A stretch of 64,000 bases of DNA from Dolosigranulum pigrum ATCC 51524 (GCF_000245815.1 NZ_JH601103.1:804313-868312); one strand, 5' to 3'. Positions 53,436 to 61,620 are shown, counted from the first letter of the stretch. The notes: generated by a model not told the origin, from the letters alone. Translations and numbers: made by a program.

Positions 53436-53539
53436 AGTATATGGAAAGTCACATATGACTCTTTCAACTATTTTCTCGAATAGAGGGAGTAGAATGAGTA
53501 GCTTACAATAAGCTACAATCGTGGAGGTGAAAATAGATT

Positions 53540-53818
53540 ATGGCTAATAAAGCAGATTTAGTAGATAAAGTTGCAGATAAGACTGGCTTGACTAAAAAAG
53601 ACTCAAACGCTGCAGTTGAAGCAGTATTTGACTCTATTCAAGAATTCTTAGCTGAAGAAGAAAAAGTTCAGTTAATTGGATTCGGTACTTTCGAAGTGCG
53701 TGAACGTGCAGCTCGTAAAGGACGTAACCCACAAACTGGCGAAGAAATTCAAATCCCAGCAACTAAAGTGCCTGCCTTCAAAGCAGGTAAGAACCTTAAA
53801 GAAGCTGTTAAAGAATAA
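53540..53818 (+). CDS. hup: HU family DNA-binding protein
   Basis: Nucleoid architectural protein, 92 residues, dimeric. N-terminal helices (ANKADLVDKVADKTGLTKKDSNAAVEAVFDSI) are followed by LIGFGTFEVRERAARKGRNPQTGEEIQIPATKVPAFKAGKNLKEAV, with the DNA-bending beta-arm around RKGRNPQTG. Strong GGAGGTGA Shine-Dalgarno. The terminator follows directly, with glnA 75 bases downstream. Confidence 0.98.
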   Translation: MANKADLVDKVADKTGLTKKDSNAAVEAVFDSIQEFLAEEEKVQLIGFGTFEVRERAARKGRNPQTGEEIQIPATKVPAFKAGKNLKEAVKE

Positions 53819-53837
53819 AAATGCAAACGCATATTTT

Positions 53838-53867
53838 CCAAACCTGCACGTCAGGTTTGGTTTTTTT
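53838..53867 (+). terminator. Terminator after hup
   Basis: Nine-pair perfect stem CCAAACCTG/CAGGTTTGG, 5-base loop and seven T. No separate promoter is visible between it and glnA, 25 bases downstream. Confidence 0.92.
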
Positions 53868-53892
53868 CATTAAAAGTAGAATAGGTGATAAG

Positions 53893-55233
53893 ATGAGACA
53901 AGTTAGCCCAGAGATGATAAAAAATGATATTAAAGAACAAAATATTCAATTTTTACGCTTAATGTTCACCGATATTTTAGGCACAATCAAAAATGTGGAA
54001 GTCCCTGTTTCACAGATTGATAAAGTTCTGGATGGCCAAATGATGTTTGATGGTTGTTCAATCGAAGGCTTTGTCCGTATCAGTGAGTCGGATATGTACT
54101 TAAAACCAGATTTGAATACATGGCTTATTTTTCCATGGGAGACAGAAACGTCTACGCCAGCTAAGGTAGCACGCCTGATTTGTGATGTTTATCATGCGAA
54201 TGGTAAAGTCTTTAAAGGGGACCCCCGTGGAAACTTAAAGCGTGTTTTAAAAGAAGCTGAAGAACTTGGGTTTACCGAGTTTAACCTAGGACCAGAGCCA
54301 GAGTTTTTCTTGTTAAAATTTGATGAAGACGGAAAAGTAACTGATACATTGAATGATAATGGGGGATATTTTGACTTAGCGCCGAATGATTTAGCTGAGA
54401 ACTGTCGTCGTGATATTGTATTAGAACTGCAAGCACTTGGGTTCGAGATTGAAGCGAGTCACCATGAAGCCGCACCTGGTCAACACGAGATTGATTGGCA
54501 ATATGCAGGAGCGATTGAAGCGTGTGATAATATTCAAACCTTTAAATTAATTGTTAAAACAGTGGCACGTAAACATAACTTACATGCGACCTTTATGCCG
54601 AAACCGATCGAAGGGATTAATGGTTCTGGGATGCATATGAATGTATCCTTATTTAAAGGGGAAGAGAATGCATTTGTTGATGAAGATGGTGAGACATTAT
54701 CAATCGATGCGGGACATTTTATCGCTGGGTTAATTGATCATGCGATGGGACTGACTGCTATTACGAATCCAATCGTCAACTCATATAAACGACTCATTCC
54801 TGGCTTTGAAGCACCAACTAGCATTGCGTGGAGCGGCCAAAATCGTACACCGATGATTCGCATTCCAAGTTCGCGTGGTAAATCCACTCGTATTGAAGTG
54901 CGTTCAGTTGATCCAAGTGCCAATCCGTATCTAGCAATGGCCTGTATTTTAAAGGCAGGTCTACAAGGGATCAAAGACAAAATGGAAGCCCCACAGCCTA
55001 AAAACCAAAATATGTATGACTTGAATGAGAAAGAACTGGAAGAAGAAGGTATTAAACAATTACCATCCACATTGAAAGAAGCAATTAATGAACTAAAAGC
55101 GAGTCCTCTCATGCAAGATGCATTAGGCGATCATATTTATACCCATTTTGTCAAGATGAAAGAACTTGAATGGAAAGAGTATAGTGCCAGTGTGTCTGAA
55201 TGGGAAAAAGATCGTTACTTGGAATTGTATTAA
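53893..55233 (+). CDS. glnA: Glutamine synthetase, type I
   Basis: Makes glutamine from glutamate and ammonia with ATP, 446 residues (GSI-alpha size). FTDILGTIKNVEVP at the N-terminus, the glutamate-binding GPEPEFFLL, metal ligands in SHHEAAPGQHEIDWQY, GSGMHMNVSLF, NSYKRLIPGFEAP and the NRTPMIRIP and STRIEVRSVDPSANPY segments are present. The adenylylation tyrosine loop of the beta type is absent. The regulator glnR, usually just upstream in Firmicutes, is replaced here by hup, and I see no clear GlnR box. The ATG at 53893 follows AGGTGATAAG. Confidence 0.97.
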   Translation: MRQVSPEMIKNDIKEQNIQFLRLMFTDILGTIKNVEVPVSQIDKVLDGQMMFDGCSIEGFVRISESDMYLKPDLNTWLIFPWETETSTPAKVARLICDVYHANGKVFKGDPRGNLKRVLKEAEELGFTEFNLGPEPEFFLLKFDEDGKVTDTLNDNGGYFDLAPNDLAENCRRDIVLELQALGFEIEASHHEAAPGQHEIDWQYAGAIEACDNIQTFKLIVKTVARKHNLHATFMPKPIEGINGSGMHMNVSLFKGEENAFVDEDGETLSIDAGHFIAGLIDHAMGLTAITNPIVNSYKRLIPGFEAPTSIAWSGQNRTPMIRIPSSRGKSTRIEVRSVDPSANPYLAMACILKAGLQGIKDKMEAPQPKNQNMYDLNEKELEEEGIKQLPSTLKEAINELKASPLMQDALGDHIYTHFVKMKELEWKEYSASVSEWEKDRYLELY

Positions 55234-55291
55234 TGTGCCGAAAATTTAACGCTCAATTCAATTAATATGAATGGTTCTTATCTAAATAGTA

Positions 55292-55336
55292 ACCCGAGAA
55301 TTGGAGGAATCTACTTTAATTCTCGGGTATTATATA
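55292..55336 (+). terminator. Probable terminator after glnA
   Basis: Eleven-pair perfect stem ACCCGAGAATT/AATTCTCGGGT with a 15-base loop; the tail is AT-rich (ATTATATAA) rather than a pure T-run. Confidence 0.65.
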
Positions 55337-55361
55337 AAATGAAGGATTTCTGAACAATATC

Positions 55362-55390
55362 TTGACTTTTTAAAATTAAGATGGTAAAAT
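55362..55390 (+). promoter_or_regulatory. Promoter of tRNA-Arg
   Basis: TTGACT at 55362-55367, 17-base spacer, extended -10 TG-G-TAAAAT (hexamer 55385-55390), 20 bases before the tRNA 5' end. Confidence 0.88.
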
Positions 55391-55410
55391 ATTACTTGTG
55401 ATTGAGTGAT

Positions 55411-55484
55411 GTATCCGTAGCTCAGCTGGATAGAGCATTCGCCTTCTAAGCGAACGGTCGGAGGTTCGAATCCTCTCGGATACG
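55411..55484 (+). tRNA. tRNA-Arg (anticodon UCU)
   Basis: Complete cloverleaf of 74 bases: acceptor GTATCCG/CGGATAC, D arm with AGCTCAGCTGGATAGAGC, anticodon stem TTCGC/GCGAA with loop CTTCTAA (TCT at 55445-55447), T arm with GGTTCGAATCC, discriminator G. CCA is not encoded. It decodes AGA/AGG. It is a single-gene unit with its own promoter and terminator. tRNA-Arg genes are common integration sites, but no integrase or repeated 3' end is seen here. Confidence 0.97.
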
Positions 55485-55486
55485 CT

Positions 55487-55522
55487 AAAGCCTTACAATC
55501 TTTGCGATTGTAAGGCTTTTTC
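55487..55522 (+). terminator. Terminator after tRNA-Arg
   Basis: Fourteen-pair perfect stem AAAGCCTTACAATC/GATTGTAAGGCTTT with a 5-base loop and TTTTT, starting three bases after the tRNA. Confidence 0.95.
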
Positions 55523-55666
55523 TGTGTTTGACTTAGAAAATCATTCGTTAATATGAACTTCTTTTATGGGGGAAGGGGACAGATATAATGGCTATCAGTG
55601 GCTTTGTTAAGAGATTTATGATAAAATGGTGTAGGTACACGACTTGATTAAGAAGAGGGGATGTTT
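55523..55666 (+). other. Intergenic stretch with a possible 19-codon ORF
   Basis: No recognised gene. A strongly purine-rich GGGGGAAGGGGAC stretch at 55568-55580 looks like a ribosome-binding site and is followed 7 bases later by an ATG (55588) opening 19 codons (MAISGFVKRFMIKWCRYTT, stop at 55645-55647). The peptide would be basic and partly hydrophobic. It may be a leader peptide for the downstream gene or chance. TATAAT-like hexamers lie at 55584 and 55622 without good -35 partners. Confidence 0.3.
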
Positions 55667-56026
55667 ATGGCTAAACCAAAAATTACAAACGAAATTCAAA
55701 ATTTAGTAGAAACAGAACTGCGAAAAGGTGCCAGTAATTCGCGAATTGCTAATTTGTTGGAGCTTGATTACAAAGAAGCCGTCGAAATTATCGATACAAT
55801 TAAAGAAAATTTACGTCCAGATATCGGAGACGTAATAATGTTCTCCTTTAGAGAAGAACCTATGGAGGGAGAAATTGAGAAGTTATTGACTAACAGTGCG
55901 ATTGTTCGGATCGACTGGGAGAACTCTTCAAAAGAGATGCATGATTTAATGGAAGAAAAAACAGTTGTCAACTTCAAAGATATCGAAGGCTTTAAATATC
56001 AAGCTAATGAAGATGAGACAGAATAA
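55667..56026 (+). CDS. DUF2187-like small protein
   Basis: Cytoplasmic protein of 119 residues, function unknown. The C-terminal half, about 50-112, resembles DUF2187 (YkvS-like) proteins: IGDVIMFSFREEPMEGEIEKLLTNSAIVRIDW and the EKTVVNFKDIEGF end, which suggests a KOW/SH3-like fold. The N-terminal half (RKGASNSRIANLLELDYKEAVEIIDTIKENL) looks like a helix-turn-helix. The ATG at 55667 is 6 bases after AAGAGGGG; the ATG at 55661 touches it. Acidic tail. Confidence 0.7.
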   Translation: MAKPKITNEIQNLVETELRKGASNSRIANLLELDYKEAVEIIDTIKENLRPDIGDVIMFSFREEPMEGEIEKLLTNSAIVRIDWENSSKEMHDLMEEKTVVNFKDIEGFKYQANEDETE

Positions 56027-56035
56027 TTAGTATTA

Positions 56036-56064
56036 GAAGCGTTAGTCACAGTACTGGCGCTTTT
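56036..56064 (+). terminator. Weak terminator-like hairpin
   Basis: Stem AGCGTTAGT with ACTGGCGCT (two G-U pairs), 6-base loop, followed only by TTTT. It may attenuate rather than stop transcription into the next gene. Confidence 0.55.
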
Positions 56065-56087
56065 CGCCATAAAAGGAGATTACAGTT

Positions 56088-57014
56088 TTGGGTAAGGTGT
56101 ATCAATTTCCGTATAATTCGGCACAACTTAGACAGCAGATAAGACAAGCCGAAGAGAATGAGGATTATGTAGCAAGTTATCACTATGCTAAGTTGCTCCT
56201 TCAAGAAACAGACGATTTGGAAGTGCTACATTTGGTGAGTTTTTTCGCCAATAAAATAGGAGCATATGACGAGGCACTTACCCTCATGGATGATAGAATA
56301 GAAGACGTCTTATCCCATGAAAGGTTAAGTAAACAATATTGTCAGCTGCTTATGGCATCGGGTCAAACGGAGACAGCTTTAGAAATAGCAACGGTTTTGC
56401 AGGAAGGGAATCGTAGTGATCCTGAGTGGGCAACGTTGATCGATGATATTCAAGCCGTATCGACGTTACGAAGGTATGATCAGGTAGACATGGACGATCT
56501 AAATCAGCAACTGAGGAGGCTTCGTTCCCTTGAGCAGCCCCATCAATTAGAGGTTATCTCGCAGGCTCATTTATTAAGCAGTGACACATTACTTAATTTA
56601 GCTCCTGCTATTTTAACAGCGACAGATTTGTCTCAATTGGTGAAGACTAGCTTTATTCAAGTGTTGCTGCAAAAAAATTGTAAGGAAGCACTTGATTTAT
56701 ATTGGCACGGGCAGGAGCGACAGATTGTATTAGCAACCCTTGATGTATTCGAAGAAGCACCTTTATCGCAAGAGATCATTCATCAGCTTGATCACCAGCT
56801 AATGGAGTATCCTAATCAGCGACAAGTTATTATTCAAGAAGCTGTCTTTCATCTTATGCAGTTATATCCTTTTGTTGGGGAGGTAATTCAAGATATTGAT
56901 CATTGGGTACTGCTCTATCAACAAAAATTTATACAGCATACGTTCTTGACAGCAGAAAATGAACAACAAAATCAACAAAAAAAGTGGTTTAATAAATTAA
57001 TTGCCATAATTTGA
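56088..57014 (+). CDS. TPR-like helical protein of unknown function
   Basis: Cytoplasmic, all-helical protein of 308 residues. The first 110 residues read as TPR-like helix pairs (EENEDYVASYHYAKLLLQETDDLEVLHLVSFFANKIGAYDEALTLMDD), the rest as similar but degenerate helices. No signal peptide, membrane helix or catalytic motif is seen. The start is a TTG at 56088, 9 bases after AAAAGGAGA; no ATG is available before the conserved region. It probably acts as a protein-binding scaffold, which is inference. It precedes tig but has no promoter I can identify. Confidence 0.7.
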   Translation: MGKVYQFPYNSAQLRQQIRQAEENEDYVASYHYAKLLLQETDDLEVLHLVSFFANKIGAYDEALTLMDDRIEDVLSHERLSKQYCQLLMASGQTETALEIATVLQEGNRSDPEWATLIDDIQAVSTLRRYDQVDMDDLNQQLRRLRSLEQPHQLEVISQAHLLSSDTLLNLAPAILTATDLSQLVKTSFIQVLLQKNCKEALDLYWHGQERQIVLATLDVFEEAPLSQEIIHQLDHQLMEYPNQRQVIIQEAVFHLMQLYPFVGEVIQDIDHWVLLYQQKFIQHTFLTAENEQQNQQKKWFNKLIAII

Positions 57015-57023
57015 GCAAAAAAT

Positions 57024-57052
57024 TTTACAAATGGCGTACTCTATTGTATGAT
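57024..57052 (+). promoter_or_regulatory. Promoter of tig
   Basis: TTTACA at 57024-57029, 17-base spacer and TATGAT at 57047-57052, 64 bases before the tig start. Confidence 0.75.
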
Positions 57053-57115
57053 TAAAGAGTATGTTTATAAAGTAAAAAATATTATAATAAATTGTTTTCG
57101 GAGGTTATAGAGTCT

Positions 57116-58441
57116 ATGACAGCAACATTTGAAAAAAAGGGTCCAGTAACTGGACAAATTGAGTTTACAATTGAAAGAGCAACAATCGAAGAAGGATTGG
57201 ACCGTGCATTTAAGAAAATACGTGGTCGCTTGAACGTTCCTGGTTTCAGAAAAGGGAAAGTTCCACGTAAGTTATTCAACAAGATGTATGGTGAAGAGGC
57301 ATTGTACGAAGATGCATTAAACGACCTCTTACCACGTGCTTACCAAAAAGCATTGGCAGAACTTGAAGATGAAGATTTCGAATTAGTTGGTGAGCCAAGT
57401 ATTGATATTAAGTCAATGGAAAAAGATGCTGACTGGGAAATTATCGCAGAAGTTCCGTTGAAGCCAGAAGTGACTTTAGGTGACTACAAAAATATCGAAG
57501 TAACTAAACAAGACCGTACAGTAACGGATGAAGATGTTGCTGATGAATTAGAATCTCGTCGCCAGCGTGCCGTTGAATTAGCATTAAAAGATGATGCGGC
57601 TGAAGAAGGCGATACAGTTGTGATTGACTTCGAAGGTTACAAAGACGGTGAAAAATTTGACGGTGGTTCTGCAGAAAATCACTCACTTGAACTTGGATCA
57701 GGTCAATTCATTCCAGGTTTTGAAGATCAATTAATTGGGGCAAAATCAGGCGATGAGAAAGATGTCGAGGTCACTTTCCCTGAAGAGTATGGTGCAGAAG
57801 AGTTAGCTGGCCAAGATGTTGTTTTCAAAGTTGTTGTCCACGAAGTAAAAGAAAAACGTGTTCCAGAGTTGGATGACGAATTTGCAAAAGATGTCGATGA
57901 TGAAGTTGAAACATTGGATGAATTAAAAGATAAGATTCGTCAGCAGTTAGAGAAATCTAAAGACCGAGCTGCAACTGAGGCAACAGATGATGAAGCAATT
58001 CAAAAAGCAGTTGAAAATGCAGAAGTTCCTGAAATCCCTGAAGCAATGATTGATGAAGAAGTTGACCGTCAATTCAACTTGTTTATTAATAACTTGCAAC
58101 AACAAGGTATCAGCAAAGATCAATACATGAGTATGATTGGTACGTCTGAACAAGAGTTGCGCAATCAGTTCCGCAATGAAGCAGACTTCAATGTGAAGAC
58201 AAACTTGGTCTTAGAAGCGATTGCTAAAGCAGAAAATATCGATGTAACAACTGAAGATATTGATGCTGAAATCAAAGATCTAGCTGAACAATATGGTATG
58301 GAAGAAGACCGTGTTCGCGGCATTCTATCAGAAGATCTATTGAAACACGATATTTCATTGAAAAAATCAATTGATCTAATTACAACAACGGCTGAAGAAG
58401 TACTTGAGCCAGTTGAAGCATCTGATGAGGATAGCGAATAA
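57116..58441 (+). CDS. tig: Trigger factor
   Basis: Ribosome-bound chaperone with peptidyl-prolyl isomerase activity, 441 residues. The ribosome-binding domain carries the signature loop around GFRKGKVPRKL (about residues 42-52). The FKBP-type isomerase domain spans about 155-240 (GDTVVIDFEGYKDGEKFDGG, GSGQFIPGFEDQLIGAKSGDEKDVEVTFPEEYG). The helical substrate cradle follows. GGAGG lies 11-12 bases before the ATG at 57116; upstream in-frame starts overlap it. Followed by clpX, as is usual. Confidence 0.97.
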   Translation: MTATFEKKGPVTGQIEFTIERATIEEGLDRAFKKIRGRLNVPGFRKGKVPRKLFNKMYGEEALYEDALNDLLPRAYQKALAELEDEDFELVGEPSIDIKSMEKDADWEIIAEVPLKPEVTLGDYKNIEVTKQDRTVTDEDVADELESRRQRAVELALKDDAAEEGDTVVIDFEGYKDGEKFDGGSAENHSLELGSGQFIPGFEDQLIGAKSGDEKDVEVTFPEEYGAEELAGQDVVFKVVVHEVKEKRVPELDDEFAKDVDDEVETLDELKDKIRQQLEKSKDRAATEATDDEAIQKAVENAEVPEIPEAMIDEEVDRQFNLFINNLQQQGISKDQYMSMIGTSEQELRNQFRNEADFNVKTNLVLEAIAKAENIDVTTEDIDAEIKDLAEQYGMEEDRVRGILSEDLLKHDISLKKSIDLITTTAEEVLEPVEASDEDSE

Positions 58442-58470
58442 TTTATTTTACAATACAGTGATGAGAAAGA

Positions 58471-58499
58471 AAAAAGGGATGCTCGTGCATTCCTTTTTT
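58471..58499 (+). terminator. Terminator between tig and clpX
   Basis: Stem AAAAAGGGATGC/GCATTCCTTTTT (one G-U pair), tetraloop TCGT, and a T-run that is part of the stem. It is bidirectional in form. Confidence 0.88.
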
Positions 58500-58541
58500 A
58501 CACTAAAAATATGAACAATGAAGTAGAGGTGTGATGAACTA

Positions 58542-59801
58542 ATGGAGAAAGATACAGATGCTCCGAAGAATGTAACTTGTTCATTCTGTGGAAAATCCCA
58601 AGATCAAGTAGAAAAAGTTGTAGCGGGCCCAGGAGTCTATATTTGTGATGAGTGTGTCGATTTGTGTAATGACATTATGGAAGATATTGATGTAGATACG
58701 GCCCAAACAATTGAAGATTTGCCGAAGCCGGCTGAGATTCGTGACATTTTAGATGATTATGTTATTGGCCAGAATGCAGCCAAAAGAGCACTCTCTGTTG
58801 CGGTTTACAATCATTACAAGCGGGTCAATTACTTAGATCAGATGACGGGCGAGGACGATGATATTGAACTTCAAAAGAGTAATATTTGTCTGATTGGACC
58901 AACTGGATCAGGTAAGACGTATCTTGCACAAACACTTGCTCGTATTCTGAATGTCCCATTTGCTATTGCGGATGCCACAAACTTAACCGAAGCGGGATAT
59001 GTCGGAGATGATGTGGAAAATATCTTATTGAAGTTGTTGCAATCAGCTGACTTCGATGTTGATAAAGCAGAACACGGCATTATTTATGTTGATGAGATTG
59101 ATAAAATTGCCCGTAAATCGGAAAATGTCTCTATCACACGTGATGTGAGTGGTGAAGGTGTTCAGCAAGCCTTGCTCAAGATCTTGGAAGGGACGACAGC
59201 AAGTGTTCCCCCACAAGGAGGACGTAAACATCCTCAACAAGAAATGATTCAAATCGATACAACCAATATCTTGTTCATTGTAGGTGGAGCTTTCGATGGG
59301 ATCGAAAATATTGTGAAAGAACGTCTCGGTGATAAAGTAATCGGATTTGGTGCCTCAAGTACGCGGAAAGATCTAAGCACAAAAGAAAGCATTATGCGCC
59401 ACATTATTCCAGAAGATCTATTGAAATACGGCTTAATTCCAGAATTTATTGGTCGTCTTCCGGTAACTTCTGTATTAGATAAATTAACGGAAGAGGATTT
59501 AGTTGAGATCTTAACGCAACCGAAAAATTCGCTAGTTAAACAATACCGTAAGTTGTTCCAGATGGATAATGTAGAGTTGGAGTTCGATGAAGAAGCTTTG
59601 CGTATTATTGGTCGCCGAGCGATCGAACGCGATACAGGAGCACGTGGATTACGCTCAATTATTGAAAGTGTGATGATGGATGTTATGTTCGATGTACCAT
59701 CCAATGATGACGTGAAACGAGTAGTTGTCACCAAAGAAGCTGCTAATCATGAAGAACAGCCGAAGTTCTATGATGAAGAAGGTAATTTAATTGCTTCATA
59801 G
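58542..59801 (+). CDS. clpX: ATP-dependent Clp protease ATP-binding subunit ClpX
   Basis: Hexameric unfoldase that feeds substrates to ClpP, 419 residues. The N-terminal zinc domain has CSFCGKSQ and CDECVDLC. Walker A is GPTGSGKT, Walker B is YVDEIDKIA, the pore loop is GYVG, and the ClpP-docking IGF loop is in DKVIGFGASS. Sensor 2 is in RDTGARGLRSIIE. Thus ClpX has the ClpP-binding loop that the ClpB-like protein at 31.1 kb lacks. No CtsR box is seen upstream. Confidence 0.98.
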   Translation: MEKDTDAPKNVTCSFCGKSQDQVEKVVAGPGVYICDECVDLCNDIMEDIDVDTAQTIEDLPKPAEIRDILDDYVIGQNAAKRALSVAVYNHYKRVNYLDQMTGEDDDIELQKSNICLIGPTGSGKTYLAQTLARILNVPFAIADATNLTEAGYVGDDVENILLKLLQSADFDVDKAEHGIIYVDEIDKIARKSENVSITRDVSGEGVQQALLKILEGTTASVPPQGGRKHPQQEMIQIDTTNILFIVGGAFDGIENIVKERLGDKVIGFGASSTRKDLSTKESIMRHIIPEDLLKYGLIPEFIGRLPVTSVLDKLTEEDLVEILTQPKNSLVKQYRKLFQMDNVELEFDEEALRIIGRRAIERDTGARGLRSIIESVMMDVMFDVPSNDDVKRVVVTKEAANHEEQPKFYDEEGNLIAS

Positions 59802-59812
59802 CAAATAAACAT

Positions 59813-59900
59813 AAACACTCATTGTCCGGAGATGGGCCTATAAAATTAGAAGGGTTACTCTAACTTTTGGGGCGACATCAGGAGGCAGTGAGTGTTTTTA
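59813..59900 (+). terminator. Extended, multi-segment hairpin terminator between clpX and ysxC
   Basis: Outer arms AAACACTCATTG (59813-59824) and CAGTGAGTGTTT (59886-59897) pair over 12 bases and end in a T-run. Inside, short helices TCC/GGA, GATG/CATC and GCC/GGC stack, and a 9-pair apical stem AAAATTAGA/TCTAACTTT closes on loop AGGGTTAC. The element is nearly 90 bases long, far larger than a simple terminator, and could be an sRNA, a repeat element or a regulatory leader. Confidence 0.75.
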
Positions 59901-59924
59901 CTTGTTCTTATTTTGTGATATAAT
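59897..59924 (+). promoter_or_regulatory. Promoter of ysxC
   Basis: TTTACT at 59897-59902, 16-base spacer and TATAAT at 59919-59924, 39 bases before ysxC. The -35 overlaps the T-run of the preceding terminator. Confidence 0.65.
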
Positions 59925-59962
59925 TGTAGGGAGATTTCAGCAAATGCAAGGAGGCAACAGAA

Positions 59963-60556
59963 ATGGTTCAAGTAAATTATGCAGATATCTTAATAAGTGC
60001 TGTTCGACCGGAACAGTATCCTGATGAGGGGCTTCCCGAAATTGCATTAGCTGGGCGGTCAAATGTTGGGAAATCATCCTTTATTAATACGATGATTAAC
60101 CGAAAAAAGTTAGCACGAACATCGAGTAAACCGGGAAAAACACGGACACTCAATTTTTTTAATATTAATCATGATTTCTTATTTGTCGATGTACCTGGTT
60201 ATGGGTATGCTAAGGTGTCTAAGAGTGAACGTGAGAAGTGGAGTCAAATGATGGAAGATTATTTCTCCGCTCGAGAAGAATTATCTCTCGTAGTGCAAAT
60301 TGTAGACTTTAGACATGAACCCACTGAGTTGGATATTCAGATGTACGAGTATTTAAAGTACTTTGACTTGCCGGTATTAATTGTCGCAACTAAAGCTGAC
60401 AAAATTAAAAAGTCACGTTATAACAAACATCTAAGTCAATTGAAAAAGGCGTTGAACGTTGATGATGAGGATCATATTGTTATTTACTCATCACATACAT
60501 TGGATGGGAAAGAAGAAGCATGGTCTATCATGTTGGATTATATAAGGAATGACTAG
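59963..60556 (+). CDS. ysxC: Ribosome biogenesis GTP-binding protein YsxC/YihA (EngB)
   Basis: GTPase needed for late 50S assembly, 197 residues. P-loop GRSNVGKSSFINT near residue 33, G2/G3 region SSKPGKTRTLNFF and DVPGYGYAKVSKSE, G4 ATKADKI. AGGAGG is 7 bases before the ATG. In Bacillus it lies between lonA and hemA; here lonA is missing and a hemA-like gene follows after two bases. Confidence 0.97.
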   Translation: MVQVNYADILISAVRPEQYPDEGLPEIALAGRSNVGKSSFINTMINRKKLARTSSKPGKTRTLNFFNINHDFLFVDVPGYGYAKVSKSEREKWSQMMEDYFSAREELSLVVQIVDFRHEPTELDIQMYEYLKYFDLPVLIVATKADKIKKSRYNKHLSQLKKALNVDDEDHIVIYSSHTLDGKEEAWSIMLDYIRND

Positions 60557-60558
60557 TT

Positions 60559-61584
60559 ATGAAAGTAATTATGTATGGTGTCAGCTTAGAGACGGTTTCG
60601 GAACAAGATATTGCCCGATACCGACTGTCAGCTCAGGATAAAGCCAATCATCTCATTGATATCAAGCAATTCGCTGGGGTGGAAGAAGTACTCTTGCTCA
60701 CATCAGAATTTCAGAATGAATATTATCTATACGTAGATGAAGCACAATTTAAACATGGTGATTTTTTGCGGTACTTGGCTAATTATGCTGAGAAATCGCT
60801 GAAAGAAGTCATCTTGGAAACATATAGTAAATTTGCTGATGATGTAATGAAACATTTGTTAGCTCAAATAAGTGGTCAAGAACGAGATAATTATGGGCAA
60901 GAGTTAGCATTCAAAGATTTTTCAGAAGCTATTTTGTTAGCTCAAACTTCTCAGACGATGGGGAACTATTTGCAGCAACTTTTTCAACAGGTATTGATAT
61001 TTAATTTTAAATTATATGACAATAGTGGATTGAATCCGTTGTTAACAGCAAGCGATCATTGGTTGAAGCAGTATGTGGAACAGAATACTTCGTTGCAAAA
61101 TGTTGTTATAATGGGACGTTCATATGAGACGCTTTATCGCGCTTTTTTAATCTTGTATTTAACGGATGCGTCTGTCATATTTTGTCTATCTGATAATGCT
61201 CAATCTAAACAACTTAAATCGATAACAGAACTTATCAATACAGCCCAGCAACGGTTGAAAATTGCTGAGTGTGGGTACTGTTATCGTCTAGCAACAGCGG
61301 ATCTTATATTGATGGATGCGCAGTCTATTTCACCTATACAACTATCTGAAATGATTGAAGAAGTTAGACAGACACCAAAGCAAGTAACGGTCATTAGCAA
61401 TCTTGATTCGGAAGCTATTAGCAAGGATGCATTGGCTCATTTTAAGTGGGTAACTAAGTCAGATTTAACAGCTTCTTCTTACAATGATGAACAACGTGAA
61501 GAAGCCCATAAGTTATTGACCGAATTAATCGTGACATTTAGTGCCAATGAATTGAATCGCATTGTTATAGAAGATACTTTATAG
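60559..61584 (+). CDS. Degenerate glutamyl-tRNA reductase (HemA)-like protein
   Basis: Protein of 341 residues that I read as a diverged HemA. The N-terminus (VIMYGVSLETVSEQDIARYRLS, then GVEEVLLLTSEFQNEYYLYVD) follows the GluTR pattern ending in STCNRTEIY, but the catalytic cysteine is E50. The Rossmann part VVIMGRSYETLYRAF keeps one glycine of GAGxMG. A late VTKSDLTASSYNDEQREEAHKLL matches the spinal helix region of GluTR, and the C-terminal dimer domain is shortened. It cannot be an active GluTR by these residues. The place right after ysxC equals that of Bacillus hemA. The intact frame argues for selection, not decay. Confidence 0.75.
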   Translation: MKVIMYGVSLETVSEQDIARYRLSAQDKANHLIDIKQFAGVEEVLLLTSEFQNEYYLYVDEAQFKHGDFLRYLANYAEKSLKEVILETYSKFADDVMKHLLAQISGQERDNYGQELAFKDFSEAILLAQTSQTMGNYLQQLFQQVLIFNFKLYDNSGLNPLLTASDHWLKQYVEQNTSLQNVVIMGRSYETLYRAFLILYLTDASVIFCLSDNAQSKQLKSITELINTAQQRLKIAECGYCYRLATADLILMDAQSISPIQLSEMIEEVRQTPKQVTVISNLDSEAISKDALAHFKWVTKSDLTASSYNDEQREEAHKLLTELIVTFSANELNRIVIEDTL

Positions 61585-61620
61585 GTTACTATAGCAAAAT
61601 TTTTGAAAGGAGGCGTAATA

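Noticed and set aside
55411..55522. tRNA-Arg as a possible phage or island attachment site
   Set aside because: No integrase, no duplicated tRNA 3' end and no accessory genes next to it; the only tyrosine recombinase in the window is housekeeping XerD.
59249..59734. 161-codon reverse-strand reading frame
   Set aside because: It lies fully opposite clpX, in a region of strong coding signal for clpX, with no start signals or recognisable protein.
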